From: Deltaproteobacteria bacterium
GTDB lineage: Bacteria > Myxococcota_A > UBA796 > GCA-2862545
Direction of reading: 5' to 3'
Length of the DNA stretch: 64,000 bases
Assembly: GCA_007693595.1 (NCBI GenBank)
Contig: REDI01000048.1
Location: 1 to 64,000, forward strand
In this document: piece after piece, positions 47,626-55,926 of the stretch
Layout of the letters: every line of letters starts with the position of its first letter
How positions within the stretch are numbered: the stretch's first letter is position 1
Program-made: the position numbers and the translations under genes
The notes under the pieces: generated by a model
Databases searched by the model: none
The model's input: the letters and a program-made list of their open reading frames with translations, nothing else
What the model was told of the DNA's origin: nothing

Positions 47626-48089
47626 GCCGCGCCCTCTGCCCGCGCTGTGGCGACGACCGCGACGACTACCGCGACATCTGTCCTGCCTGCGGTCACCGCC
47701 CCATCGACGAGGGCCTCTTGGTGGCGTGGCTGCTCTCCGACCACCATCTGACCGACCTTCAGCTCGATCAAGCGGCCGATCGCATCCGAGACGGGCATCC
47801 CATCCGGCCCTCCGATCGACAGATCCGTATTGCGCGGCGGGCCCTAGGTCGCACCTTCTCCTCCGACCCTGGGCTCTCGGTCAACGAGCGCCTCCTCCTG
47901 CTCGGGTGCAGCTTGGTGCTGACCCCCCTGCCGGCTTGGGTGTGCTTTGGGTGGTGGTTCAACGCCCGGCCTCGGGCGGCGTGGCAGAGCTTTGGGATCG
48001 CCATCCCCGGGAGCGTGATCTTCGGCGCCTTTGGCCTGTGGCTCGCCTTGCGGCCCTGGCTTCAAGCCCTGGCCGAGCAGGGCGGCTAG
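47622..48089 (+). CDS. Zinc-ribbon membrane protein
   Basis: A 155-aa protein: N-terminal C-x2-C ... C-x2-C zinc ribbon (LCPRCGDD, ICPACGHRP), a helical middle of about 60 residues (LTDLQLDQAADRIRDGHP), and two C-terminal hydrophobic segments (about 95-115 and 125-145). Overlaps the preceding gene by 4 nt (ATGA), implying joint function with the RecF-like protein. Family not identified. Confidence 0.7.
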   Translation: MSRALCPRCGDDRDDYRDICPACGHRPIDEGLLVAWLLSDHHLTDLQLDQAADRIRDGHPIRPSDRQIRIARRALGRTFSSDPGLSVNERLLLLGCSLVLTPLPAWVCFGWWFNARPRAAWQSFGIAIPGSVIFGAFGLWLALRPWLQALAEQGG

Positions 48090-48094
48090 CCGCC
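48081..48094. terminator. Palindrome over the stop codon of 47622-48089
   Basis: GGCGG-CTAG-CCGCC is a perfect 14-bp palindrome; the TAG stop of the zinc-ribbon gene is in its centre. The convergent recQ gene ends 22 nt later. Confidence 0.35.
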
Positions 48095-48115
48095 AGACCT
48101 CGACCCCAGAGCCCG

Positions 48116-50476
48116 CTACGAAGGGCCCACGTTGTAGTCCCGCACCACCTTGAGCAGCTCGCTCCCGTAGCGCTCGAGCTTGGTCGGCCCGATCCCGTGC
48201 ACGGCCTGGAGCGCCTTGCGGGTGGTGGGCCGAAGGCGCGCGATCTCGTCGAGGGTCGCGTTGGAGGCGATGACGTAAGCGGGCACGTCGTGCTTCTGGG
48301 CGAGGGCGCGCCGGAGCTCTCGGAGCTGTTCGAGCAAGTCCTCCGCCAAGGCGGCACCCGCAACGGACTCGGGCTGATCGAGCTTGCTTCCGTGGGGGAA
48401 GCTCATGCGGAAGTCCGACTCTTCCTGGCGCATGACCCGCCACCCCACAGGCGAGACAGCATACTCCTTATAGGTGCGTAGTTTGCCGTTGATCTCGCGC
48501 GAGACGAAGGATTCTTCGAGGGCGCCCGCCTGAGCCAGCGCCCCGATCAGGTCCGCCGCCTCGCCGAGGGTCCACGCGCGGCCTGGGGCTCGCTTGCCCT
48601 CGTTGCCCCGAGGCCCGAGCAAGCCGTAGGTGCTCGTGTGCTGAAAACCCCACTGCAGCACCTTGGCGTCGCGGCTGCCGGTGGCGACCCTGGCGATCAG
48701 ATCAGCGCCGAAGCCAGACTTCTTCGCCATCTGCTCCATGCGCGCCACCACCGCCAGCAGCATGCGCACCACCTTCTCTTGGGCCGGTGAGAGCGGCCGG
48801 GGACCCGTGTCCCCCGCCCCACCCCGACGGCAGACATCGCAGGTGCCGCAGCGCTCGAAAGGCGCCACCTCGCCGAAGTATTCGATGATGTACCGCCGCC
48901 GACAGCCCGCGCCCGTGTACGTGACCATCGCGTCGAGCTTGGCGTATTCGCGGTTTCTCCGTTCGATGAGCCGCTCCTCGTCGAGGTTGAGCGGACGCTC
49001 CGGGGCGAGCAGCTCGACCCCACCCCGTCGATCAGCGGCCCGATACTGCAAAAAGCCACGGTCTTCGAGCCCACGGAGCGCTACCGTGAGCTGCTCCCGC
49101 GAGAGCTGAATCTCACGAGACCACGCCTCAAAGTCGAAGGACAGGCGATCGCCAGGTTCCAGTCGACGAGCGGCCAGGGCGTCGAGCACCGCCCCACGAT
49201 GCCCGGTGGCGCGCTCCGCGGGCGACGACGGCGCGAGGATGATCTCGGCCGGCCGATCCGAGGGGGCGATCCTTCGGATCATACCCTCTCGCTGCAGCTC
49301 GTAAAGGCAGGGGGCGGCGCCCCGACGACCCGCTTCGTGGGGGAGGGCCTCGGCCATCTCTTCGATCGAGGCGAAGACCGGGTTTTCGCCCCGATCGACG
49401 AGCCAGTCGTACAGGGCGTGAACCCACTCCACCGGGGGGTGGCTATTGTCGATGAAGAACTGCTGAACCCGACGGTCCCCCTTGTTGAACAGCAGGACGG
49501 CTCGGCTCATGCGCCCATCTCGACCCGCGCGCCCGATCTCTTGGTAGTAGGCCTCGACCGTTCCTGGAAGGTCATAGTGAATGATCGCCCGAATATCTCG
49601 CTTGTCGATGCCCATGCCGAAGGCGTTGGTCGCGACCACCACGGGCAAGACGCCGTTCATAAAGTCTTCTTGCACCCGAGTTCGGGCCTCGGAGTCGAGC
49701 CCTGCATGATAAAAGCCCGCTCGCACGCCGGATTCGCGCAGCGCGCGCGTCGCCCGCTCGACGTGCTTTCGCGTCGCGGCGTAGACCAAGGCGGGCCCCG
49801 GATCGACGAGCTCGGCCAGCAGCGCGTCCTTCTCGGCGCGGCCCCGCACTTGGATGACGTCGAGGATCAGGTTCTCGCGGTCGAAGCCGCGCACAAAGAC
49901 CCGCCCCTGCTCCAGCCGAAGGGTAGAGACGATGTCGCGCTGAACTTCGGGGGTGGCGGTCGCGGTGAGCGCGAGGGTCGCGGGATCGCCCAAAGACGCC
50001 CGGACCTTCCCCAAGCGTAGGTAGTCCGGGCGAAAGTCATGCCCCCACTGCGAGAGGCAGTGGGCCTCATCGACCGCCAACAAGCGGATGTCGAGCGCAC
50101 TCAGGAAGTCCAAGAAGGCGGGACTGAAGCGCTCGGGGGCCACATAGAGGAGCTCGACCTCGCCCCGGCGAAGGGCCTCGACCCGCTCCGCATAGGCCTC
50201 GGAGCTCAGGCTGCTGTTGAGAAAGGTCGCGCGCACGCCGTGCTCGGTGAGCGCGTCGACCTGATCCTTCATGAGCGCGATGAGGGGGCTGACCACGATC
50301 GCGAGGCCGCCCCTGGCGAGGGCGGGGACCTGATAGCACAGGGACTTTCCCGCCCCGGTGGGCATGACGACGAGGGCGTCGCCGCCGCTGACCACATGCT
50401 GAATAATCTGCTTTTGCCCTGGTCTAAAGCCAGGAAATCCGAATCGTTCGAGGAGCAGTTCGTCGAGGTCGATCAT
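48116..50476 (-). CDS. recQ: ATP-dependent DNA helicase RecQ
   Basis: A 786-aa superfamily 2 helicase, 3'-5', for recombination and repair. Walker A PTGAGKSLCYQ lies near residue 45, DEAH in LAVDEAHCLSQWGHDFR, motif III LALTATAT, and motif VI as YYQEIGRAGRDGR. The zinc-binding site (C...C-x2-C-x2-C) is present in the RQC part (GAGCRRRYIIEYFGE, CGTCDVC). A C-terminal HRDC domain (residues about 695-775, LAQKHDVPAYVIASNATLDE) completes it. About 180 residues longer than E. coli RecQ because of an extended RQC-HRDC linker. Confidence 0.96.
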   Translation of the reverse strand: MIDLDELLLERFGFPGFRPGQKQIIQHVVSGGDALVVMPTGAGKSLCYQVPALARGGLAIVVSPLIALMKDQVDALTEHGVRATFLNSSLSSEAYAERVEALRRGEVELLYVAPERFSPAFLDFLSALDIRLLAVDEAHCLSQWGHDFRPDYLRLGKVRASLGDPATLALTATATPEVQRDIVSTLRLEQGRVFVRGFDRENLILDVIQVRGRAEKDALLAELVDPGPALVYAATRKHVERATRALRESGVRAGFYHAGLDSEARTRVQEDFMNGVLPVVVATNAFGMGIDKRDIRAIIHYDLPGTVEAYYQEIGRAGRDGRMSRAVLLFNKGDRRVQQFFIDNSHPPVEWVHALYDWLVDRGENPVFASIEEMAEALPHEAGRRGAAPCLYELQREGMIRRIAPSDRPAEIILAPSSPAERATGHRGAVLDALAARRLEPGDRLSFDFEAWSREIQLSREQLTVALRGLEDRGFLQYRAADRRGGVELLAPERPLNLDEERLIERRNREYAKLDAMVTYTGAGCRRRYIIEYFGEVAPFERCGTCDVCRRGGAGDTGPRPLSPAQEKVVRMLLAVVARMEQMAKKSGFGADLIARVATGSRDAKVLQWGFQHTSTYGLLGPRGNEGKRAPGRAWTLGEAADLIGALAQAGALEESFVSREINGKLRTYKEYAVSPVGWRVMRQEESDFRMSFPHGSKLDQPESVAGAALAEDLLEQLRELRRALAQKHDVPAYVIASNATLDEIARLRPTTRKALQAVHGIGPTKLERYGSELLKVVRDYNVGPS

Positions 50477-50553
50477 GGCTGGTGTCTACTCCACCTCGGT
50501 CGATCCCGCGCACTGGCGAGCCGAGGTTTCCGGGGGACGGACGAGAGGCGTGT

Positions 50554-50817
50554 TCACGGAGCGCACTCTTCTTCTCGGCCCTCGTCGAAGAGGTGACACG
50601 GCCCGCCGTCGAGATCGGCGTCTTCGAAGCAGGCGAGCTGGACCCTGCACGTCTCTTGAAGCGAGGCGCCCGCGCCCTCGAAGACCTGACGACGCTCCTC
50701 GCACTCCTCGGGACCACACAGGCAGAGGTAGTCCACGTATTCATCGCAAGGCTGAAGGAGCGGATCGATACAACCGAAGAGTAGGAGCGTGCCAAAGACG
50801 CGCGCGCTGGACCACAT
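50554..50817 (-). CDS. Small Cys-rich lipoprotein
   Basis: An 87-aa lipoprotein with signal MWSSARVFGTLLLFGC and a mature part with about nine further cysteines (PCDEYVDYLCLCGPEECEER, then CRVQLACFED), suggesting several disulfides. GGGAGG lies 6 nt before the ATG. Function unknown. A longer plus-strand frame across the same bases looks less natural. Confidence 0.6.
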   Translation of the reverse strand: MWSSARVFGTLLLFGCIDPLLQPCDEYVDYLCLCGPEECEERRQVFEGAGASLQETCRVQLACFEDADLDGGPCHLFDEGREEECAP

Positions 50818-50959
50818 CGAGCAACCTCCCGGGGGTCTTCCCCCGGCCCCCCGTATCGAGTCTACGGCGCTGCACCAAGCGCAGTGAGCGACCGGGCTCG
50901 GCCTCCGTCGGGCGACAGGGGCTCCCTAGACGTTATGCACCGGCGGCAACGGAGGTCCT

Positions 50960-51892
50960 GTGAGCGAAACCACCGAAGATAGCGACATCGCCCTCGAGGT
51001 CCGCGCCCTGACGCGCCGGTACGGCTCCCTCATCGCCGTCGACCACCTGGATCTCACCGTGCATCGCGGAGACATCTACGCCTTCCTCGGCCCCAACGGG
51101 GCCGGCAAGACCACCGCGATGCGGTGCATGCTCGGCATTATTCGGCGCGACGCGGGCACGGTCAAGATCTTCGGCGACGACCACCTCTCACGGGCCCGTC
51201 GCGCCCTGGGCGCAATCATCGAGATCCCCGCCTTTCATAACTGGTTATCCGCCAAGAAGAACCTTCAGATGGCGTGCGCCTACGCCGGGCTACCCAAGGA
51301 CCAGTGGAACGCGGAGGTCGACCGCGTCATCGAGCGGGTGGCCCTCAAGGGGCGCGAAAACGAGACCGTTCGAACCTACTCCCTCGGCATGAAGCAGCGC
51401 CTCGGGATCGCCCGCGCGCTGCTCGGCCACCCGCGGCTGCTGCTGCTCGACGAGCCGACCAATGGGCTGGACCCCAAGGGCATGCGCGAGATGCGAGAGC
51501 TCATCCGCAGTCTGGCCCTCAATGACAAGATCACCGTCTTCGTGAGCTCCCACCTGCTCGCCGAGGTCCAGGCCATGGCGAACCGCGTCGGGATCATCCA
51601 ACACGGCAAGCTGCGCGCCGAAGGGCACCTCGACGATCTGCTCCGCGCGGCCGACGCCGCGGGCCGCATCCGGGTGCACTCCCCCGACTTGCCCAAGCTC
51701 AAGGCGGCCGTCGAAGCCATCGACGGCGCCAGCTTCACCGAAGACGAGCAAGGCGGCTTCCTCGACGTCGCCAGCGCCAACATGGACTCCGTCGAGCTGA
51801 ACCGCGTCCTCGTCACCCGCGAGGTCCCGGTGAGCGCCATCGCGCCGGTGCGCTCCACCCTCGAAGACATCTTCTTGGAGGCCACCCGATGA
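50960..51892 (+). CDS. ABC transporter ATP-binding protein
   Basis: A 310-aa ATPase of the BcrA/CcmA exporter type: Walker A GPNGAGKTT near residue 43, signature YSLGMKQRLGIARAL, Walker B LLLLDEPTNGLDP, H-loop VFVSSH. The last 75 residues are the usual extra domain of drug/Na+-type export ATPases. GTG start with GGAGGT immediately upstream. The ATGA overlap with the permease gene makes a two-gene exporter. Substrate unknown. Confidence 0.93.
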   Translation: MSETTEDSDIALEVRALTRRYGSLIAVDHLDLTVHRGDIYAFLGPNGAGKTTAMRCMLGIIRRDAGTVKIFGDDHLSRARRALGAIIEIPAFHNWLSAKKNLQMACAYAGLPKDQWNAEVDRVIERVALKGRENETVRTYSLGMKQRLGIARALLGHPRLLLLDEPTNGLDPKGMREMRELIRSLALNDKITVFVSSHLLAEVQAMANRVGIIQHGKLRAEGHLDDLLRAADAAGRIRVHSPDLPKLKAAVEAIDGASFTEDEQGGFLDVASANMDSVELNRVLVTREVPVSAIAPVRSTLEDIFLEATR

Positions 51893-52851
51893 CCCCCGTG
51901 CACTTCTTTCACATCTACCAGGCCGAAACCGAGCGCCTCTTTCGCCGCATGACGGCGATCGTGGGCCTGGTCCTCTCTGTGCTCTTCGGGCTCGCGGGGC
52001 CAGGGTTGCTGCTAGGGATCAACCTGATCGCATGGTATAGCTATCAAAGTCTGGCCGAAGGGCAGAGCCCCGACGACCTCATCCCCTTCGAGATCGTCGG
52101 ATCGTGGGACTTTTCGCTCTCGATCTCCTACTACCTGCGCAACTTCATGTTCCTGCCCATCTTGATCTTCCTGCTGGGCGGGCTGTCGATGGCGTCGGAG
52201 TTCGTCGGCCGCACCGTGCGCGAAGACGTGCTGCGCCCCGTCCCTAGGTGGAGCCTGCTGCTCTCGAAGTGGTTGGCCCTGCTCACCTGGATCGTGGTCG
52301 CCTCCTTGGCCCTCGCCTGCCTCTCTGCTGGGCTCGGCGTGCTCGTGACCTGGGGCGCGTCCGCCGCGCCCACCGCCTGGGAGGAGCTCGAGGGCCTGTC
52401 AGGCTGGGACTGGTTCACCGCCTGGATGAGCGCGTACTGGGCCACGATCAAGCCCTCGCTCATTCAGGTGGGCGTGACCTTCGCGACCGACGTGGGCTTC
52501 GCCTCGCTGGCCCTCGCCGTCGCTGTCGTCACGCGCTCGGTGGCCGCAACCGTCGCGGGGCTGGTCATGGTCTTCATGGTGCAGCTCGCCGTCGCCGTCG
52601 GCTTCGGGGTGCTCGGCCTCGACATGGCCCGGCAGTTCGGCCCTCAGCTCACCGCGCAGTGGGTGCCCGCCGACGCCTGGGGGTCCATCTACGAGTGGAT
52701 CGACTTCTTCGCCAGGTGGCAGCCCCCCTTCGTCCTGGGCACCTGCCCCTTCTCGGATCTTACACCCGAGAGCTTCATCACCCTGAGCTTCATCACCCTG
52801 GCCAGCCTCGCGACAGCGCTCTTCGTCTTCGAACGCATGGATGTTCCCTGA
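51889..52851 (+). CDS. ABC transporter permease
   Basis: A 320-aa ABC-2-type permease with about six transmembrane segments (for example residues 22-50, 88-104, 125-150, 190-215, 220-245, 290-310). The loop SMASEFVGRTVREDVLRPVPR matches the amphipathic coupling helix region of such permeases (E-x-x-x-x-T). Partner of the preceding ATPase. Confidence 0.88.
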   Translation: MTPVHFFHIYQAETERLFRRMTAIVGLVLSVLFGLAGPGLLLGINLIAWYSYQSLAEGQSPDDLIPFEIVGSWDFSLSISYYLRNFMFLPILIFLLGGLSMASEFVGRTVREDVLRPVPRWSLLLSKWLALLTWIVVASLALACLSAGLGVLVTWGASAAPTAWEELEGLSGWDWFTAWMSAYWATIKPSLIQVGVTFATDVGFASLALAVAVVTRSVAATVAGLVMVFMVQLAVAVGFGVLGLDMARQFGPQLTAQWVPADAWGSIYEWIDFFARWQPPFVLGTCPFSDLTPESFITLSFITLASLATALFVFERMDVP

Positions 52852-52967
52852 GCGGGTGCGGGTTCTTCCGGTCCACGCCAAGCCCGTGCCTCGGGTTTTC
52901 CGTCGTGGCTTCCCCGCCATCCCAGGTTACGCCGTGACCCACCCCACTCCCTCCCGGAGGTTTCCCC

Positions 52968-53447
52968 ATGAAGACCCTCGTGCCCCTTCTCCTTCTCGCC
53001 ATCTCGGTCCCGGCAGCCGCCCAGTCTCGCGGCGCGGATCAGATCACCCAGCGCCTCAACGAGCGCGGTCCGGTCGGCTACATCAACACCCTGTGCGATC
53101 AGCTCAACGGGGTGCCGGTGTGGGGTGGCGTGCGCTCCTCGCAGCAGCGGAACGCGACCGAGCTTCAAGGGTCGGGCGTCAAGGTCACCTGTGGCAGCAA
53201 CGGTCGCGCGGAGTCCGTGGAGCTGAGCGCCGGCTTCACCGGCCCCCTCCCCGAGAACACCAGCCTCGACATGAACTTTCGCCAGGTCTGGCGCACCCTC
53301 AAGCGCGCCAAGCTGCACAAGCGCGCCGATCGCGAGCGCAGCAAGATGGGCTCTACGATCCGACTCAACCGCAAGGTCCCCGTCACCTGGCGCTTCGCCG
53401 ACCGTCGGGGCCGTAACGGAGTCCAGACCGTCGAGATCAACAAGTAG
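52968..53447 (+). CDS. Secreted protein of unknown function
   Basis: A 159-aa exported protein: signal MKTLVPLLLLAISVPAAAQS cut after AAA or AAAQ. A basic beta-rich mature part contains a Cys pair (NTLCDQLNGV and VTCGSNG) and ends RFADRRGRNGVQTVEI. GGAGGT precedes the ATG. Family not recognised. It stands 116 nt from the permease gene and may be separately transcribed. Confidence 0.7.
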   Translation: MKTLVPLLLLAISVPAAAQSRGADQITQRLNERGPVGYINTLCDQLNGVPVWGGVRSSQQRNATELQGSGVKVTCGSNGRAESVELSAGFTGPLPENTSLDMNFRQVWRTLKRAKLHKRADRERSKMGSTIRLNRKVPVTWRFADRRGRNGVQTVEINK

Positions 53448-53457
53448 CGCCCCCCCA

Positions 53458-53484
53458 CGCCGCAGTCGTTCACCGGCTGCGGCG
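53458..53484. terminator. Hairpin at the 53447/53470 convergent junction
   Basis: CGCCGCAG and CTGCGGCG form a perfect 8-bp stem with an 11-nt loop. It starts 10 nt after the secreted-protein stop and spans the stop codon of the WG-repeat gene, so it could end both transcripts. No T-run. Confidence 0.45.
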
Positions 53485-54726
53485 CCGCTCCCGACCGTCT
53501 CGGTCCAGGTAGAGCACCTCACAGCGCTCTCGCTGCCGTCCGACGGCCCGCTGCTCCCACTCGCATCGGGTCGCCAGGGCGAGTCCGTTCTGAAAGGAGC
53601 TGATCTGTGCATAGCGCTCGGGGACCAGGACCTTGCCATCGCGGAGCAAGACACCGACGGCCCCGCCCTGCCGCGTCGAGAAGCTGATCCGATCTTCGGA
53701 GAGCTCTCCGAGCTGGGCGTAGCGGATCGGCACGACCTCTTGCCCTTTCGGATCGATGAGCCCATAGCTCCCGTCTCGCGCCACGCGGGCCAGCCCGTCG
53801 TGGAAGGGGGCTGGATCCTCGAACTCTGGGGGAATGACCAGGCGACCGGACACGTCGATGGCCCCCCAGAGGTTGGTCTTGGGATCGCGAACCCAGGCTC
53901 GTCCTTCGCACATGTCCTGCGCTTCACGCCAGCGCGGCTCACTGACGACGGCTCCCTTACGATCGATGAAGCCGACCTGATCGGCCCCGTAGCGCAGCCA
54001 GGCCCGCCCCTCGCGAAAGGGGCCTGCCGCCTCGACCGTCGCGGGGATCCTTCGATGCCCCTTGGGATCGATGTAGCTGGTCAGACCCGCCTCGTGGACG
54101 AAGGCCAGGCCCTCGCTGAAGGGCTGAGCGCGATCGAAGCGAAGCGAGATGACGAGCTCTCCGGAAGGCTCGACGAAGCCCCACCGATCCCCGAGCCGGA
54201 CGCGGGCACGGCCATCGGAGAAGGCGGGATCGCACTCATCGAAGCGGAAACCCGTGAGGGGGAGGCCCTCGGCGTCGACCAGGCCCGACCGCATGGCCTG
54301 GGGATCCCGAACACAGGCGAAACCTTCGTGAAAGGGGCTCGCTTGCTCGTATTGGGCGGGCAGGACCCAGTCCCCTTGGGGGTCGAGGTAGCCATAGAGG
54401 CCGTCCTTGCTGACGAGCACGGGCCCTGCGGCGTAGAGCTGCGGGTGGACCCAGTCCAAGGTGGCGGGATGGATCCAGTCTCCGTCTCGATCGATAATGC
54501 CCCACCGACCCTCGACCATGGCCGCAGCCCGGCCCTGACGGAAGCGCGTGACGCGCTCGAAGCGCGGCTCGGTGACGGTTCGACCGCTCCAGGTCGACAG
54601 GCCGAACTGTCCACCTTGGAGCTCGGGCACGCGTCGAGCCTTTCCGGTAGCGAGGGCCCCGATGGACGCGCAAGCCACGAAGATCAGTAGGAGTGAAGGT
54701 CGACGCAGATCGGCTCCCAAGCGCAA
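53470..54726 (-). CDS. WG-repeat lipoprotein
   Basis: A roughly 418-aa protein with about ten WG (tryptophan-glycine) repeats of about 35-40 residues: GRWGIIDRDGDWI, DGLYGYLDPQGDWV, DRWGFVEPSGELV, TNLWGAIDVSGRLV, DGSYGLIDPKGQEV and others, each followed by P-x-x-F/Y-x-x-A/x-P-F-x-[ED]-G. WG repeats form beta-solenoid-like, protein-binding surfaces. The start is uncertain: no ATG exists. I use TTG 54726, which gives a plausible signal (RRPSLLLIFVACAS); a TTG at 54801 would overlap the asparaginase gene. Confidence 0.8.
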   Translation of the reverse strand: MRLGADLRRPSLLLIFVACASIGALATGKARRVPELQGGQFGLSTWSGRTVTEPRFERVTRFRQGRAAAMVEGRWGIIDRDGDWIHPATLDWVHPQLYAAGPVLVSKDGLYGYLDPQGDWVLPAQYEQASPFHEGFACVRDPQAMRSGLVDAEGLPLTGFRFDECDPAFSDGRARVRLGDRWGFVEPSGELVISLRFDRAQPFSEGLAFVHEAGLTSYIDPKGHRRIPATVEAAGPFREGRAWLRYGADQVGFIDRKGAVVSEPRWREAQDMCEGRAWVRDPKTNLWGAIDVSGRLVIPPEFEDPAPFHDGLARVARDGSYGLIDPKGQEVVPIRYAQLGELSEDRISFSTRQGGAVGVLLRDGKVLVPERYAQISSFQNGLALATRCEWEQRAVGRQRERCEVLYLDRDGRERRRSR

Positions 54727-54775
54727 GAAGCGTGGCCGGCGCCCTAACCCGTCGCTGCGTCCTCGGTCGAACGCC

Positions 54776-55864
54776 TCACGCACGCCAGGACCGACGCACA
54801 ACCCCCGAGAGCTCCGTGAGCTCCCCGCGGAGGCTGCGGGTGACCAGCGCCCGCACCTCCTCGGGCTCTCGCGGCTCCGAGAGCAGCCATTGAAGCTTGG
54901 TCAGGGCCGCTTCGGGGGTCATGTCGGCTCCCGGCACCACCCCTGCCTCGGCGAGGGCCTGGCCCGCCGCGTAGTCCGGCCGGACCATCCCGCGGTGACA
55001 CTGGGTGGTGTTGACCAGGACGACCCCTCGATCCGAGGCCTCGCGAAGGACCCTGAGCAGGTCCGTCTGGGCGTCGGGGGCGTTGCCTGCGCCATAGGTC
55101 TCGAGGATCGCGCCCCGGAGCGGTGGCCCGAGCACCTGCTCCACCATCGGGGTCGTGATCCCCGGAAAGAGGCGCAGCGCGACCACGTGCTGATCGGTGA
55201 TGGGGCGCACCCGCAGCGCGGGGGCCGTGGGTGGCAAGACCAGATCCCACCGGATCTCGACCTGGAGTCCGAGCTCGGCCAGGGGAGGCAGGTTGCCCGA
55301 TCGGAACGCGTTGAGCCCCTGGGCGTCGACCTTCTGACTTCGATTGCCGCGGAGCAGCTTGTGGTTGAAGTAGAGTACGACCTCGGGGATCTCGAAGTGG
55401 CCGGCGATCAACAGCGCGCCAAGCAGGTTGTCGACCGCGTCGTTCCGCACGCGCGACAAGGGGATCTGCGAGCCGGTGACGACCACGGGCTTCTGCAGCC
55501 CCTCGAGCATGAAGGAGAGCGCGGAGGCTGTGTACGCCATGGTATCCGTGCCGTGGACCACGACGAAGCCGGCGTATTCCTCGTGGAGCTCCGCGATGCG
55601 GTGGGCGAGGGCGACCCAGTCCACCCGCGTCATGTTCGAGGAGTCCACGAGCCGCTCGGACTCAAAGATGGTGTAGTGGATCGCGCCCCCCAGATCGGAG
55701 GGGGGCAGGGTGAGCCGAGGTGCACCGGGCAGGTGAAAGGTGGCCATCGAGCCCATGCGCTCGCCAAGGTAGCCCGGCACAGGGACGTAGCCCCTCGGCC
55801 CCCGCTGCATGCCGATGGTGCCTCCCGTGAACAGCACCGCGACCTTGGGGGGTGTCTCGCTCAT
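54776..55864 (-). CDS. L-asparaginase, type I-like
   Basis: A 362-aa enzyme hydrolysing asparagine to aspartate and ammonia. Both catalytic threonine motifs are present: VLFTGGTIGM (residues 10-20) and VVVHGTDTMAYTA (near 100). SQIPL and DAVDNLLGAL are also family features. No signal peptide, so cytoplasmic, consistent with type I (AnsA). GAGGAAG precedes the ATG. Close to, and upstream of, the WG-repeat gene. Confidence 0.94.
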   Translation of the reverse strand: MSETPPKVAVLFTGGTIGMQRGPRGYVPVPGYLGERMGSMATFHLPGAPRLTLPPSDLGGAIHYTIFESERLVDSSNMTRVDWVALAHRIAELHEEYAGFVVVHGTDTMAYTASALSFMLEGLQKPVVVTGSQIPLSRVRNDAVDNLLGALLIAGHFEIPEVVLYFNHKLLRGNRSQKVDAQGLNAFRSGNLPPLAELGLQVEIRWDLVLPPTAPALRVRPITDQHVVALRLFPGITTPMVEQVLGPPLRGAILETYGAGNAPDAQTDLLRVLREASDRGVVLVNTTQCHRGMVRPDYAAGQALAEAGVVPGADMTPEAALTKLQWLLSEPREPEEVRALVTRSLRGELTELSGVVRRSWRA

Positions 55865-55926
55865 GCTTCCTCGCTCCGTTCGATCCCCGGGCTGCGAACC
55901 CGGTGGAGGCCCGCTACACTGCGCCC

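Noticed and set aside
50482-50784. Plus-strand frame of 100 aa opposite the small Cys-rich lipoprotein
   Set aside because: The minus-strand frame has a signal peptide with lipobox and a ribosome site; the plus frame has neither.
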